Shown piece after piece: positions 1 through 9,276 of a stretch of 64,000 nt of DNA (the first letter of the stretch is position 1; each line of letters begins with the position of its first letter). The translations under genes and the position numbers were made by a program. The notes under the pieces are model-generated. The model did not search any database. It saw only the letters and a list, made by a program, of their open reading frames with translations, and was not told the origin of the DNA. The DNA is taken from assembly GCF_012396125.1 (NCBI RefSeq), contig NZ_JAAXOX010000002.1, forward strand, positions 186,001-250,000. Direction: 5' to 3'. The stretch is from Cellulomonas denverensis (GTDB lineage: Bacteria; Actinomycetota; Actinomycetes; Actinomycetales; Cellulomonadaceae).

Positions 1-562
1 GGTCCGCGTCGATCCCGGTGATCAGCGTGCGGTCGAGTTTGACGATGTCCGGTCGCAGATCCAGCAGCAGGTGCAGGCCCGCGTACCCGGTGCCCGCGTC
101 GTCCATCGCGATCAGCGCACCGGCCGACCGCGCCCGGTCCAGCACGGCCATCGCCCGGCCGCCGGCATCCACCCGGGTGTGCTCGGTCAGCTCCAGCACC
201 AGGCGGGACAGGTCCCCGCTGCGGGTCAGGGCGTCGGCGACCTGGTCGTCGGCCAGCAGGTGCGGGTCGATGTTGACGGTCAGGAAGGTGTTCGGCGGCA
301 GCTCGGCCCGGGCGGCGATCGCCTTGTGCAGCACCCGGGCCTGCAACGCGGGGTTGTCGCCCCAGTGCTGGGCGGCGGCGAACCAGATGTCCGGCGATGC
401 CCGCCACGGCCCGTCGAACCGGGACAGCAGCTCGTAGCCCGCGACCAGGCCGGTGGACAGCGCCACGATCGGCTGCGCGTGCAGGTGGTGGCCGGCCGGG
501 TCGTCCCGGAGCTGGCGCAACTGGTCACGCCACCGCGGATCCTCGACCGGGGGCGCGGGCAT
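1..562 (-). CDS. EAL-domain c-di-GMP phosphodiesterase (C-terminus off the window)
   Basis: The minus strand reads an EAL domain that runs off the left edge. From the N-terminus it shows HAQPIVAL then YELLSRF (the EAL position), NIDP, LVLELTEH, the DDAGTGYAGL form of the DDFGTG motif, and DIVKLDR. The conserved metal-binding and catalytic Glu, Asn, Glu, Asp-Asp and Lys positions of active EAL enzymes are therefore all present up to the edge. The family hydrolyses cyclic di-GMP to pGpG in the cytoplasm. Only a short non-conserved segment precedes the domain, so this looks like a stand-alone EAL protein. The start is uncertain: ATG at 562 is used here, and an in-frame GTG at 625 is the alternative. 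The gene faces the same way as the LuxR regulator upstream at 700-3261. Confidence 0.8.
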   Translation of the reverse strand, partial: MPAPPVEDPRWRDQLRQLRDDPAGHHLHAQPIVALSTGLVAGYELLSRFDGPWRASPDIWFAAAQHWGDNPALQARVLHKAIAARAELPPNTFLTVNIDPHLLADDQVADALTRSGDLSRLVLELTEHTRVDAGGRAMAVLDRARSAGALIAMDDAGTGYAGLHLLLDLRPDIVKLDRTLITGIDAD

Positions 563-699
563 CTCGACGTCGATGACGTCCCCCTCCGCTGCTGTCGCTG
601 CACGCCCGATTCCTTGAGCTCCCACCCCATCGGCCGCGCACCCCCGGGGCTGTAGCGGAACGGACGAATCGCCCGGCCTTTCACCCGCGGCGCCCGGGC

Positions 700-3261
700 T
701 CAGAACTCCTGGAAGTGTAGGAGCTCCGACCGCGAGCTCAGGCCGAGCTTGGACAGCACGTGGCTCATGTGGTTCTCCACCGTGCGCAGCGACAGCACCA
801 GCCGCTCGGCGATCTCCCGGTTGGTCATCCCGCGCCGGGCCATCGCGGCGATCTCCCGCTCCCGGCGGGACAGCACCTCGATCCGCAGCGCCGAGTACTG
901 CGGCTGCTGGTGGCCGGGCAGCATCTCGGCCAGCGACCCGACCGGCACCTCCTCCGGTCCGAGCATCGCCACCGCCTCGCGCACCAGCTCCGGGGTGACC
1001 AGCGCCTGCACGTGCTCCAGCGCCGCGCGGGCGGTGGGCAGGTCGCGCTCGACCACGGCACCGTGCAGCTGGACATAGGGCGCCAGGAAGGTGGCGCGCT
1101 CCTCGGCGTCCAGCCCGCGCATCCGGACCAGCTGATCCGCGGTCAGCGGCGGCGGCAGCATCACCCAGTGCTGCAGCGCCGGCATGACCAACCCACCCTC
1201 GGCGAGTTCGGCACCGCGCCGCCACAGGGCGCTCTCGGCACCGGCACTGCCCTCCAGCTGGTCCAGCGTGGTGCGGGCCAGCACCGACAGCGAGTCCAGC
1301 GACGGGTGGTAGGCGACCGGGGTGGCGTCCAGCTCCGAGACCAGGGTGCGGGCGGTGTCGATGTCCCCGCTGCGCAGCCGGAGCATGGCCGCGATGGACA
1401 GCCCGCGCCGGTAGAAGGTGTTCTCCAGCGGACCACCCGGGCCCAGCCCGAGCGCGGCATTGATCACCCGCCAGGCGACCGCCGGACGGCCGGTGTGCAC
1501 CAGCACCTCGGACAGCACACAGGCGTGCGCCCGCACCCCGAGCGGGTCGAGCGACTCGTAGGCCCGTTCGAACAGCTGGCGCTCCCAGCTCTCGGCCGCG
1601 GTCAGGTCGCCGCGGGCCAGCAGGGCGACGCCCTTGATCGCGTCCAGGTAGTGCTGCAGCTGCCCGCCGTACTCCGGGGTGACCTCCCGGGTCTCGCACA
1701 CCGCCACCGCCGAGTCCAGGAAGCCGGCCTCCAGCAGGCTGCTGGCCTGCACCACCGCGACCCAGCCGTCGATGTAGGAGTCGCCGCTGGTCGGCGTCGG
1801 GTGCCCGTCCAGCAGGTCCGGGTCCGCGGAGTCCGGATGCCGCCCGGCCGCCAGGATCCGTTCCCGCAGCTCCATCGCCGCGCGGTACCCGGCCAGGTCC
1901 TCGTGGTGCTCGGCGACGAACCGCTCGATCGCGGCCGCGTCCTCGCCCTTCCAGGCCAGCCAGCGCACCTGCAGCATCCGGAACAGCGCGCGATCCCCCG
2001 GGGTGTCGTCGGGGTCGAGCTCGGTGGTCTCGAACACCAGGTCCAGCGGGGTGTGCGCCGGGCCGCGCATCACCAGCATCAGCAGCGCGTTGGCGTGGGC
2101 GACCGAGGGCCGGACCCGCCACTGCGCGCGGCACTCCGCCTCCTCCACCTCGGTCTGCTCGGACAGCAGGCCGTCGAGTTCCAGGCTGCGCTGCCAGAAC
2201 ACCTCGGTCCGGGTCGGGTTGTCGTCCAGCAGCATGTGCTCGAACACCTCCCCCGGCCACCGGTTCTCCGGGGTGATGGCGGCGGCATCGGCGAGTTGCT
2301 GGGCCAGCTGCTCACGGCGGAAGTGGTCCAACCGGTTGCGCAGCGCCTGGGCCAGGGCGGGCGGCGCGACCGACAGGGTGTGCACGTCCTCCGCGGTGCG
2401 GAAGGACACCACCCGGCGGCGGCGGGCCAGGCTCTGCCAGACGTGCCGGGGGCGCAGCGCCGCGGCGGTGTCGGCGGGCAGGGTGCCGACCCAGGCCAGC
2501 AGCTCCAGGGCGTCCAGCTCGTCGGTGTCGAGCGACGAGACCAGGCCGTTGACCACCGCGTCCACCGGCACCTGGCTCATCAGGCCGTCCCAGGTCCAGA
2601 TCCCGTCCCGGCGGCGCACCGCCCCCACGTAGCGCGCCGCGTCCAGCAGGGCACCGGCCACCCGCAGGTTCCCGGCCGAGTGCACGGTGATCATCGAGGT
2701 CAGGCCGACATCCGCCTGCCCGCCGAGCCGGTCGGTGACCAGCTGGGACATGGTCAGGAAGCTCAACGGCCGGACCACCACCTCCGCCGGGGACCGCTCG
2801 GCCAGCAACCAGCGCGCGCCGGGGGTGGACGGCCGCCGGCTGCCGTCGGCCCGGGACACCACGGTCCGCACCCCGGTGCGCTGCACCGCCGCCGCGATCA
2901 CCGCCGCCGACCCGTCGTCCACTCGGTCCAGGTCGTCCACCAGCAGCACGGAGCGGGAGTCACCGAGCTCGGAGGTGAGCCACTGGGTGAGCACCCGCTC
3001 GATCGCCAGCCGGCCCTGCGGCAACGGCGAGGGCGCGTAGTCGTGGTTCACCAGCGAGCCGAACAGCGTCCAGTCGGCGGCCCGCAGCAGCACGGTATTG
3101 GTCCGGCGGCGCACCAGTTCCTCCGCGACCCGGGTGAGCACCTGGGACCGGCCGGACCCGGAATCACCGCGCACCAGCACGTCCCGGCCGAGCGACAACC
3201 AGGAGACCACCGATTCCACGGTGCTCTCGATCGTGTCGTTGGCGTGTGTCTCCTCGCTCAT
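700..3261 (-). CDS. Large LuxR-family (LAL-type) ATP-binding transcriptional regulator
   Basis: A protein of about 853 aa with a nucleotide-binding module at the N-terminus and a LuxR helix-turn-helix at the extreme C-terminus, the layout of large ATP-binding LuxR regulators. The Walker A motif is GDSGSGRS near residue 32, and a Walker B-like LLVDDLDR follows about 75 residues later. The middle is a helical, TPR-like region of some 500 residues. The last 60 residues contain LSRREREIAAMA, TNREIAERL and RTVENHMSHVLSKLG, typical of the GerE/LuxR DNA-binding domain. The ligand and target genes cannot be read from the sequence. ATG 3261 is taken as start, but in-frame ATG 3270 and GTG 3312 are possible because none has a convincing ribosome-binding site. 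Confidence 0.85.
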   Translation of the reverse strand: MSEETHANDTIESTVESVVSWLSLGRDVLVRGDSGSGRSQVLTRVAEELVRRRTNTVLLRAADWTLFGSLVNHDYAPSPLPQGRLAIERVLTQWLTSELGDSRSVLLVDDLDRVDDGSAAVIAAAVQRTGVRTVVSRADGSRRPSTPGARWLLAERSPAEVVVRPLSFLTMSQLVTDRLGGQADVGLTSMITVHSAGNLRVAGALLDAARYVGAVRRRDGIWTWDGLMSQVPVDAVVNGLVSSLDTDELDALELLAWVGTLPADTAAALRPRHVWQSLARRRRVVSFRTAEDVHTLSVAPPALAQALRNRLDHFRREQLAQQLADAAAITPENRWPGEVFEHMLLDDNPTRTEVFWQRSLELDGLLSEQTEVEEAECRAQWRVRPSVAHANALLMLVMRGPAHTPLDLVFETTELDPDDTPGDRALFRMLQVRWLAWKGEDAAAIERFVAEHHEDLAGYRAAMELRERILAAGRHPDSADPDLLDGHPTPTSGDSYIDGWVAVVQASSLLEAGFLDSAVAVCETREVTPEYGGQLQHYLDAIKGVALLARGDLTAAESWERQLFERAYESLDPLGVRAHACVLSEVLVHTGRPAVAWRVINAALGLGPGGPLENTFYRRGLSIAAMLRLRSGDIDTARTLVSELDATPVAYHPSLDSLSVLARTTLDQLEGSAGAESALWRRGAELAEGGLVMPALQHWVMLPPPLTADQLVRMRGLDAEERATFLAPYVQLHGAVVERDLPTARAALEHVQALVTPELVREAVAMLGPEEVPVGSLAEMLPGHQQPQYSALRIEVLSRREREIAAMARRGMTNREIAERLVLSLRTVENHMSHVLSKLGLSSRSELLHFQEF

Positions 3262-3322
3262 GGCCGCCATCGTCGCGGGGCGCGGCGAACCCTCATTCCT
3301 GCGTGGTGCCACTTACCCAGGC

Positions 3323-3706
3323 TCACCGCAACCGGTCCAACCGGGCCTGCAGCAGGCAGAAGACATTGCCCTCCGGGTCGGCCAGCACGTGCCAGGATTC
3401 CTCGCCGGTCTGCCCCACGTCGGCCGGCCGGGCACCCAGGTCCAGCAGCCGTTGCAACTCCTGATCCTGGTCCCGGTCGGTGGGGCTCAGATCGAGGTGC
3501 AACCGGGGCTTCGCGGGGCGCGGATCAGGGTGCTTGCTCAGGATGATCGTCGGTTGCAGGCCGCCGAAGCCCTCCGCCGGGCCGATCTCCAGCGACCCGT
3601 CGTCCTCCTCGTCCAGCACCACGAACCCGAGGACCGCACACCAGAACGCGGCCAGTCCGGCCGGGTCCCGGGTCTCCAGGACGAGCTCGCTGATCCGACT
3701 GGCCAT
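3323..3706 (-). CDS. VOC-family (glyoxalase-like) protein
   Basis: A 127-aa single-unit vicinal-oxygen-chelate protein. It begins with the usual beta strand (ISELVLETRD), then LAAFWCAVLGF, and has RLHLDLSP in the middle and WHVLADPEGNVFCLL at the end. This is the pattern of the actinobacterial glyoxalase/bleomycin-resistance-like 'VOC' proteins of about 120-130 aa. The sequence does not identify the substrate; most relatives are uncharacterised. ATG 3706 is preceded by a purine-rich GGGGTGGGGG stretch. It sits just upstream of the large LuxR regulator on the same strand, with 61 nt between them, so co-transcription is possible. Confidence 0.8.
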   Translation of the reverse strand: MASRISELVLETRDPAGLAAFWCAVLGFVVLDEEDDGSLEIGPAEGFGGLQPTIILSKHPDPRPAKPRLHLDLSPTDRDQDQELQRLLDLGARPADVGQTGEESWHVLADPEGNVFCLLQARLDRLR

Positions 3707-3787
3707 CCCCCACCCCCGTGGCGTCGAGTGCACCCCCGGTGTGACGCTACTCTCAGCCGCCACCCACGCACCCGGACGGCGCCCGGG

Positions 3788-5014
3788 TCACCAGTCGTGG
3801 ACGCTGCCGTCCAGCAGCCGGTTCACCGGCAGGTACGCCGGGACGTAGGGGTGTGCGGCGGCCAGCTCCTCGTCCAGCTCGACCCCGATCCCGGGCTGCT
3901 CACCGGGGTGCAGGTAGCCGTCGGTGAAGGTGTAGGCGTGCCGGAACACCCGCTCGGTGAGTGGCGTGTGCCCGCTGTACTCCTGGATGCCGAAGTTGTG
4001 GATCGCCAGGTCCAGGTGGATCGCGGCGGCCATGCCCACCGGTGAGATGTCCTCCGGCCCGTGGATGCCGGTCCGGATCTGCTGCTGGGCGGCATAGTCG
4101 AACAGCTTGCGCAGCGGCGACACCCCGCCGAAGTGCGTCACCGCCGACCGCACGTAGTCGATCAGTCCCTCGTCGATCAGGGTCCGGTAGTCGTGCACGG
4201 TGTTGAAGACCTCGCCGATCGCCAGCGGGGTGGTCGAGTGCTGCCGGACCAGCCGCAGCGCGGTCTGGTTCTCCGCCGGGGTCAGGTCCTCCAGCCAGAA
4301 CAGGTCGAAGGGCTCGACGGTCCGGGCCAGCCGGGCGGCCTCCTGCGGGCTGAGCCGGTGGTGCGCGTCGTGCAGCAGCGGCAGCTCGGGGCCGAACTCG
4401 CTGCGCACCGCTGCCAGCACCTCCGGCACGTGCCGCAGGTACCCGGCGGTGTCCCAGTCCTCCTCGACCGGGAGCACCCGCTGGTCGATCCGCTGCCCGT
4501 CCGCCTCGGCGGCGATCGCGGTGCCGTCGTGCACGCCGTACACCCGCTGCAGCCCCGGCACCCCGGTCTGCACCCGGACCGCGGGGTAGCCCTCCGCCAG
4601 CCGCGCCCGCACCGAGTCCAGCAGCTCGGGGATGTCCCGGCCGTTGGCGTGGCCGTAGGTGCGGACCCGGTCCCGCGACGCGCCACCGAGCAGTTGGTAG
4701 AGCGGCAGCCCGGCGATCTTGGCCTTGATGTCCCACAGCGCCACGTCCACCGCGGCGATCGCGGCCATGGTCACCGGGCCGCGCCGCCAGTACGCCCCGC
4801 GGTACAACGCCTGCCAGGTGTGCTCGATCCGCTGCGGGTCGGTGCCGATCAGCAGCGGCACCACGTGATCGCGCAGGTAGGACACCACCGCCAGTTCCCG
4901 GCCGTTCAGCGTGGCGTCGCCGAGGCCGGTCACGCCCTCGTCGGTGGTGAGCTTCAGGGTGACGAAGTTGCGGCCTGGGCTGGTGACGACGACATCGGCG
5001 CTGACGATTCTCAT
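3788..5014 (-). CDS. manD: D-mannonate dehydratase family enolase-superfamily enzyme
   Basis: A 408-aa enolase-superfamily protein very close to the ManD/RspA group. It has the N-terminal signatures [29 protein letters not shown] and [16 protein letters not shown], then [20 protein letters not shown] and YGHANGRD. The three metal ligands can be placed in [19 protein letters not shown] and LAIGEVFNT. The C-terminal part has [16 protein letters not shown] and IHNFGIQEY. ManD enzymes dehydrate D-mannonate (some also D-gluconate) to 2-keto-3-deoxy-D-gluconate, and several family members are of low or unknown activity. No uxuB, kdgK or kdgA is adjacent, so the pathway is not confirmed by context. 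ATG 5014 starts at the conserved MRIVSADV. It lies 7 nt after a P-loop gene on the same strand, which suggests one transcript. Confidence 0.85.
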   Translation of the reverse strand: MRIVSADVVVTSPGRNFVTLKLTTDEGVTGLGDATLNGRELAVVSYLRDHVVPLLIGTDPQRIEHTWQALYRGAYWRRGPVTMAAIAAVDVALWDIKAKIAGLPLYQLLGGASRDRVRTYGHANGRDIPELLDSVRARLAEGYPAVRVQTGVPGLQRVYGVHDGTAIAAEADGQRIDQRVLPVEEDWDTAGYLRHVPEVLAAVRSEFGPELPLLHDAHHRLSPQEAARLARTVEPFDLFWLEDLTPAENQTALRLVRQHSTTPLAIGEVFNTVHDYRTLIDEGLIDYVRSAVTHFGGVSPLRKLFDYAAQQQIRTGIHGPEDISPVGMAAAIHLDLAIHNFGIQEYSGHTPLTERVFRHAYTFTDGYLHPGEQPGIGVELDEELAAAHPYVPAYLPVNRLLDGSVHDW

Positions 5015-5021
5015 GCGCCCA

Positions 5022-5561
5022 TCATGGCAGCGGCGTGGGAGCGCTCCAGCCACTGAGCCCGACCACCTCGGCCGCGATGTCGGCGACCTCCCGGCCGTCG
5101 GTGCGCACCCGGTGCACACCGGCCGGCGCCCGCTCGGCCAGCAGCCGGGCCATCCGCGCGCTGCGGCCCAGGTGCTCGGCCAGCCCGCTCCCCCGCTCCC
5201 GGGCGCCCAGCCGGGTCGCGACCGTGGCGTCCTCGGCGGTCAGCTCCACCAGCGTGGTCCGGACCCGGGGACCGAGCACCGCGGCCAGTTCCGCCGCCTC
5301 CAGCACCGCCGCCGAGTTCACGTACAGCACCCGGTGCAGGCCCAGTGCCCGGACGTTCGCCCACAGTGCGGCCAGGTTGGCCCGGGTCAGCCGGGAACCG
5401 TCCGGATCGTCGGCGGGCTTGGGGTGCACGGTATCCAGCAGGTCGCCCTCCAGGTGCCAGTGCGCCACCTGCGCGCCGGCCAGCCGGGACGACACCTCGT
5501 ACGCCACGGTGGTCTTGCCGACGCCGGAACGGCCGGAGAGCAGGAGCAGGTCGGGGATCAT
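5022..5561 (-). CDS. P-loop NTPase, small nucleoside/adenylylsulfate-kinase-like protein
   Basis: A 179-aa protein that starts almost directly with a Walker A motif ([19 protein letters not shown]), followed by a short alpha/beta domain with VAHWHLEGD as the likely substrate-binding segment. It has the length and build of small kinase-like AAA_33 or adenylylsulfate-kinase-fold proteins, but the phosphate acceptor cannot be assigned. It is the upstream partner of the ManD-type gene, with 7 nt between them. A role phosphorylating a small molecule in the same pathway is possible but is only inferred from position. Confidence 0.7.
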   Translation of the reverse strand: MIPDLLLLSGRSGVGKTTVAYEVSSRLAGAQVAHWHLEGDLLDTVHPKPADDPDGSRLTRANLAALWANVRALGLHRVLYVNSAAVLEAAELAAVLGPRVRTTLVELTAEDATVATRLGARERGSGLAEHLGRSARMARLLAERAPAGVHRVRTDGREVADIAAEVVGLSGWSAPTPLP

Positions 5562-5623
5562 CCCGCCCAGTCAGCCAGAACCGGTCCGTCCGCGGCCACC
5601 GGATTTCCGGCAGGATCGGGGCC

Positions 5624-6082
5624 ATGCCGATCGACGACCAGACCCAGGCGACCGTCCGGGAACTGTGGGCGGTGGGTGATGCACACCAGCGCCCGCCCGC
5701 CCCGGTGCCGGAGTCCGACCCGTGGGCCGACCCGGATCAGGGCGCCGACCCCGGGGTGACCGTGGTGTCCTTCCCGGGCACCCCGGAGATCGAGGTCCGG
5801 CTGTACGCCGACGGCCGGGACACCGTGCTGGTGGAGACCACCGCGGACTTCGAGGTGCCGCGCACGGACGTGACCGCCCTGGTCGGTGAGGTGCTCGCCG
5901 GGCGGGTGCTGCGCCGCCCCCGGGTCCGCGGCGTGCTCGGCAACCTGGCGGCGAGCCTGATGGGCAGCCCGGCACCGGCCGAGGCCGAGATCCGGGTCGG
6001 CGACCGGGTGTACTCCACCCCGATCACCGCCCGGCAGCCGCTGTCGGTCTGGTTGATGTCCCGGCCGCTCGCCGACGACTGA
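5624..6082 (+). CDS. Hypothetical actinobacterial protein, 152 aa
   Basis: I do not recognise this protein family. It is a 152-aa soluble protein with a proline/aspartate-rich N-terminal third (residues 20-45) and a folded-looking remainder with alternating hydrophobic residues (VTVVSFPGTPEIEVRLYADG, then DTVLVETTADFEVPRT). No membrane segment or signal peptide is visible. ATG 5624 follows an AGGA 8-9 nt upstream. It is divergent from the P-loop gene (5561) with 62 nt between them, and its stop lies 3 nt before the stop of the convergent gene at 6086. Confidence 0.6.
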   Translation: MPIDDQTQATVRELWAVGDAHQRPPAPVPESDPWADPDQGADPGVTVVSFPGTPEIEVRLYADGRDTVLVETTADFEVPRTDVTALVGEVLAGRVLRRPRVRGVLGNLAASLMGSPAPAEAEIRVGDRVYSTPITARQPLSVWLMSRPLADD

Positions 6083-6085
6083 CCG

Positions 6086-6487
6086 CTACTGCTGCGGCGG
6101 CTGCTGCTGTCCCGGGTAGCCCTGGTACCCCGGGGTCGGGTAACCGCCGGACTGCGGACCGTAGGGCGGCTGGGCCGGGGCCTGCGGGGCGCCGTACCCG
6201 GTGGGCTGACCGCCGTAGGGCTGGTGGTGCTGGTCCGGGCGGGGCGCGGACGTGAGCGCCTTCACCACCAGGCCGGCGCCCAACAGGGCGGCGCCGGTGA
6301 ACCCGGTCAGGTTGATCACGGTGCCGAACAGACTGAACGCGCCCCAGCCGAAGGTGCCCATCCCGCCGTAGTAGCTGTTGAGGAACGCCCCCTGGGCGAC
6401 CTGGTAGACCAGCTGCAGCAGCAGCGCACCGCCCAGCAGGCAGATGCCGGTGGTGATCAAGGCCTTGGCGGACGGACGTGGGGACAT
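6086..6487 (-). CDS. Small membrane protein with Gly/Pro/Tyr/Gln-rich tail
   Basis: A 133-aa protein with two hydrophobic helices (about residues 8-30 and 48-70) and a low-complexity C-terminus rich in Gly, Pro, Tyr and Gln (PYGGQPTGYGAPQ and similar). Such tails are common on small actinobacterial membrane proteins of unknown role. ATG 6487 has a good ribosome-binding site, GAGGAG about 6 nt upstream. No neighbour gives it a function. Confidence 0.7.
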   Translation of the reverse strand: MSPRPSAKALITTGICLLGGALLLQLVYQVAQGAFLNSYYGGMGTFGWGAFSLFGTVINLTGFTGAALLGAGLVVKALTSAPRPDQHHQPYGGQPTGYGAPQAPAQPPYGPQSGGYPTPGYQGYPGQQQPPQQ

Positions 6488-6563
6488 ACCGGCTCCTCGG
6501 GTGCGTGGGACCGACGTCGGTCCGCGGGTCACGGTAGCGCGACCCGCCGACCGGGCGGACGAC

Positions 6564-7211
6564 TCAGCTCAGGTCCACCGGCTCCCCCGGGGTCAGCCGG
6601 CGGTACTCGGTCGCCCCACCCAGACCGCCCACCAGTCGGTCGGCGAGTGCCAGGCCCGGCTCGGACAGGATCGCGTCGTGGATCGGCACCGCCACCGCCG
6701 GACGCACCGCCCGCACGTAGTCGATCGCCTCGGCCAGCTTGAGCCACGGCGCCGCCACCGGCACGAACAGCACCTGGACGTCCACCCCGGGCACGGTCAG
6801 CGCGTCGCCGGGGTGGAACCAGCGCTCGTCCACCAGGTAGCCGACATTCTCCGGGCGGGGCACGTCCGGGTGGATCAGCCGGTGCTCGCGGCCCAGCACC
6901 CGCACCGGGAACCCGGCGACCGTCAGCGCCTCGCCGTCCGCCACCGCATACACCCGATCGGCGGACACCCCGGCGCCGGTCAGCACGGTCGCCACCGACT
7001 CCGGGCCCCAGACCTCGAGGCCGGGCCGGGCGGACAGTGCGGCGACCACCTCGTCCACCGCCAGGTGGTCCACGTGGTCGTGGGTGACCAGGATCGCGTC
7101 CGCGGCGGCGAGCACGCTCAGGTCGGAGAACCCGCCCGGGTCGATCACCAGCCGGGTGTCGTCACGGTCGAAGGACAGGCAGGCGTGGCCCCAGCTGGTG
7201 ATCGTCGTCAT
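6564..7211 (-). CDS. MBL-fold metal-dependent hydrolase
   Basis: A 215-aa metallo-beta-lactamase-fold protein. It opens with TITSWGHACLSF, has the metal-binding THDHVDHL, a conserved FHPGDALTV carrying a metal-ligand Asp, and VPIHDAIL near the end with the last metal-ligand His. This layout matches the UPF0173/L-ascorbate-lactonase-like branch of small cytoplasmic MBL hydrolases. The substrate is not predictable. The ATG at 7211 is followed by MTTITSWGHA, the normal start of the family. It is divergent from the ParA-like gene at 7291. Confidence 0.8.
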   Translation of the reverse strand: MTTITSWGHACLSFDRDDTRLVIDPGGFSDLSVLAAADAILVTHDHVDHLAVDEVVAALSARPGLEVWGPESVATVLTGAGVSADRVYAVADGEALTVAGFPVRVLGREHRLIHPDVPRPENVGYLVDERWFHPGDALTVPGVDVQVLFVPVAAPWLKLAEAIDYVRAVRPAVAVPIHDAILSEPGLALADRLVGGLGGATEYRRLTPGEPVDLS

Positions 7212-7290
7212 GACCCCAGCATCACCCCGGGCCCGCCCGCCCGTCGAACGCTCCGCGCGCGCCCGCGGCCAGGGCGGATACGGTACGGGG

Positions 7291-8067
7291 GTGCTGGTGC
7301 TCGGAGTGTGTTCGCTGAAGGGCGGCGTCGGGAAGACCTCGGTGACCCTGGGCCTGGCTTCTGCCGCCCTGGAACGAGGACTGCGCACGCTGGTGGTCGA
7401 CCTGGACCCCCAGGGCGACTCGACGCTGGCGCTGGCCACGGCGCCCGCTGCCGGGTCGGTGGCCGAGGTGCTGGACGACCCCGGGCTGGAGACGCTGAAC
7501 CAGGCGATCGCCGCCAGCGGCTGGGCCGACGAGGGCCTGGACGTGCTGGTCGGTTCCCCGGACTCGGCCCGGCACGACGGCTACGGCCACGACGGGTCCA
7601 CCCGGGAGCTGGACCGGCTGCGGTTCGCCCTGGCGTGGTTGAACGCCTACGACCTGGTGCTGGTGGACTGCCCGCCGTCGCTGGGTGGCCTGACCCGCAC
7701 CGGCCTGACCGCCTGCGACCGGGCCGTGGTGGTGACCGAACCCGGGCTGTTCGCGGTGACCGCGGTCGGCCGGGCGATGCGCACCATCGACGAGCTGCGC
7801 CGCGGACCGGCGGCCCAGCTCCAGCCGCTGGGTGTGGTGGTCAACCGGGTGCGGGCCCGGTCGATCGAGCAGGCGTTCCGGCTGGAGGAGCTGAGCGGGC
7901 TGTACGGGCCGCTGGTGCTCAGTCCGTTCGTGGCCGAGCGGGCGGCGTTGCAGCAGGCCCAGGGCGCGGCCCAGCCGATCCACGCCTGGCCGGGTCAGGG
8001 TGCCCGTGACCTGGCGGACAGCTTCGAGCAGTTGCTGGACCGGGCGCTGCGCGCTCCGCGGACCTGA
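7291..8067 (+). CDS. ParA/MinD-like ATPase
   Basis: A 258-aa protein with the deviant Walker A of the ParA/Soj family, LKGGVGKTSVTLGL, close to the N-terminus. It is followed by VVDLDPQGDSTLAL (Walker A') and LVLVDCPPSLGGLTRTGL (Walker B). These ATPases dimerise on ATP and usually position DNA, protein complexes or organelles. No parB or parS-like site lies next to it, so it is more likely an orphan ParA-like positioning ATPase than the chromosomal ParA. The start is GTG 7291 (or GTG 7297), preceded by a G-rich stretch. Confidence 0.82.
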   Translation: MLVLGVCSLKGGVGKTSVTLGLASAALERGLRTLVVDLDPQGDSTLALATAPAAGSVAEVLDDPGLETLNQAIAASGWADEGLDVLVGSPDSARHDGYGHDGSTRELDRLRFALAWLNAYDLVLVDCPPSLGGLTRTGLTACDRAVVVTEPGLFAVTAVGRAMRTIDELRRGPAAQLQPLGVVVNRVRARSIEQAFRLEELSGLYGPLVLSPFVAERAALQQAQGAAQPIHAWPGQGARDLADSFEQLLDRALRAPRT

Positions 8068-8070
8068 GGT

Positions 8071-8412
8071 TCAGAGCCCGGCGCTCACCGTGCCCAGGCC
8101 GAGCGCGACCACCGGGATCAGCCAGCCGGCGGCCACCGTGCCGGTGCAGATCCCGGTGCACACCAGCGCACCCCCTCGTCCTCGGCTCGTCCGGCGGCCG
8201 GCGCGCACCCGGCGCCGCCGCTGCTGCAGGAACCACAGACCACAGGCGATCGCCCCGACCCCGGCCAGCACCCCGGCGGTGACCAGCGCGACCGCCATCC
8301 CGTAGCGCATCTGACCGCGCACCAGCACCAGCAGCGGCAGGGCGAGCAGTTGAACGGCGATCGCGAGCACGCCGAGGGCGGCGGACCAGCGGGAGGAGCG
8401 GGGGACGTACAT
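8071..8412 (-). CDS. Small membrane protein of unknown function
   Basis: A 113-aa protein with three likely transmembrane segments: about residues 8-30, 37-60 and 85-110. A highly basic cytoplasmic loop (QQRRRRVRAGRRTSRGR) lies between the second and third. I do not recognise the family. The stop is 4 nt after the stop of the ParA-like gene, so the two are convergent. ATG 8412 is used; the frame is open further upstream. No close neighbour suggests a role. Confidence 0.55.
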   Translation of the reverse strand: MYVPRSSRWSAALGVLAIAVQLLALPLLVLVRGQMRYGMAVALVTAGVLAGVGAIACGLWFLQQRRRRVRAGRRTSRGRGGALVCTGICTGTVAAGWLIPVVALGLGTVSAGL

Positions 8413-8535
8413 CGGCGATCCCAGGGGCTGAGCGGGCGGGAGGCCGACGCTAGGCAGCCAGTCTGGGAAGACGATGGGAGGCGGGACGGCCGTCACCGAC
8501 CGTGCACCACCTCTGCACACCCCTAGGGGCGGGGC

Positions 8536-9120
8536 TCAGCCCGCGGTGCGGCGGGCGCGGCGAGCGGCGAGCTCGTCCTGCGGGGAGTCGATCACCGGCT
8601 GGTCCTCGGCCCGCTCGGTCGGCAGCTCGGCCAGTGAGCCCTCGACCTCGCGCCAGACCCGGCCGACGGCGATGCCGAACACGCCCTGACCGCCCTGCAC
8701 CAGGTCGATCACCTCGTCGGCGGAGGTGCACTCGTAGACCGAGGCACCGTCGGACATCAGGGTGATCTGCGCCAGGTCGTCCACGCCCCGCTCGCGCAGG
8801 TGGCCGACGGCGGCCCGGATCTGCTGCAGCGAGACCCCGGTGTCCAGCAGTCGCTTGACCACCTTGAGCACCAGGATGTCGCGGAAGGAGTAGAGCCGCT
8901 GGGTGCCGGAGCCGTGCGCGGGGCGGACGGTGGGCTCGACCAGACCGGTCCGGGCCCAGTAGTCCAGCTGGCGGTAGGTGATCCCCGCTGCGCGGCAGGC
9001 GGTGGGGCCGCGGTAGCCGGAGGCGGTGTCCAGGTCGGGCAGCTCGTCGCCGAACAGGAGGCCCTGCGCCCGCTGCGGGATGCTGCCGGCGGCGTCGGCC
9101 GTCTGCTCGGTGCCGGTCAC
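8536..9120 (-). CDS. MerR-family transcriptional regulator (Rv1830-like)
   Basis: A 194-aa protein with a MerR winged-helix domain (RGPTACRAAGITYRQLDYW, TGLVEPTV, GTQRLYSFRDILVLKVVKRLLDTG) and a C-terminal region that is not a metal-binding tail. In mycobacteria the equivalent gene, Rv1830, closes the same cluster, after the GarA, MerR and DUF151 genes. GTG 9120 has a clear GGAGG 6 nt upstream. About 155 nt separate it from the DUF151 gene, enough for its own promoter. Confidence 0.85.
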   Translation of the reverse strand: MTGTEQTADAAGSIPQRAQGLLFGDELPDLDTASGYRGPTACRAAGITYRQLDYWARTGLVEPTVRPAHGSGTQRLYSFRDILVLKVVKRLLDTGVSLQQIRAAVGHLRERGVDDLAQITLMSDGASVYECTSADEVIDLVQGGQGVFGIAVGRVWREVEGSLAELPTERAEDQPVIDSPQDELAARRARRTAG

Positions 9121-9276
9121 GGGTGCCTCCGAAGGGTCCGAACCGCCACGGTCGGGCGGTGCGTATCGAGTCTGGTGGTAACGCTAGGGCGGGGGGCTGA
9201 CACGGTCAACGACCGGCCACCCGGCGCGGGAGGCGTGTCGTGGTCGGCGTGTCTTACCTTCGACCTGAGGTTGAAA

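Noticed and set aside
7291..8067. The chromosomal ParA with an origin of replication nearby.
   Set aside because: No ParB, parS palindrome, gidB, rnpA or dnaA is present; the gene is an orphan ParA-like ATPase.
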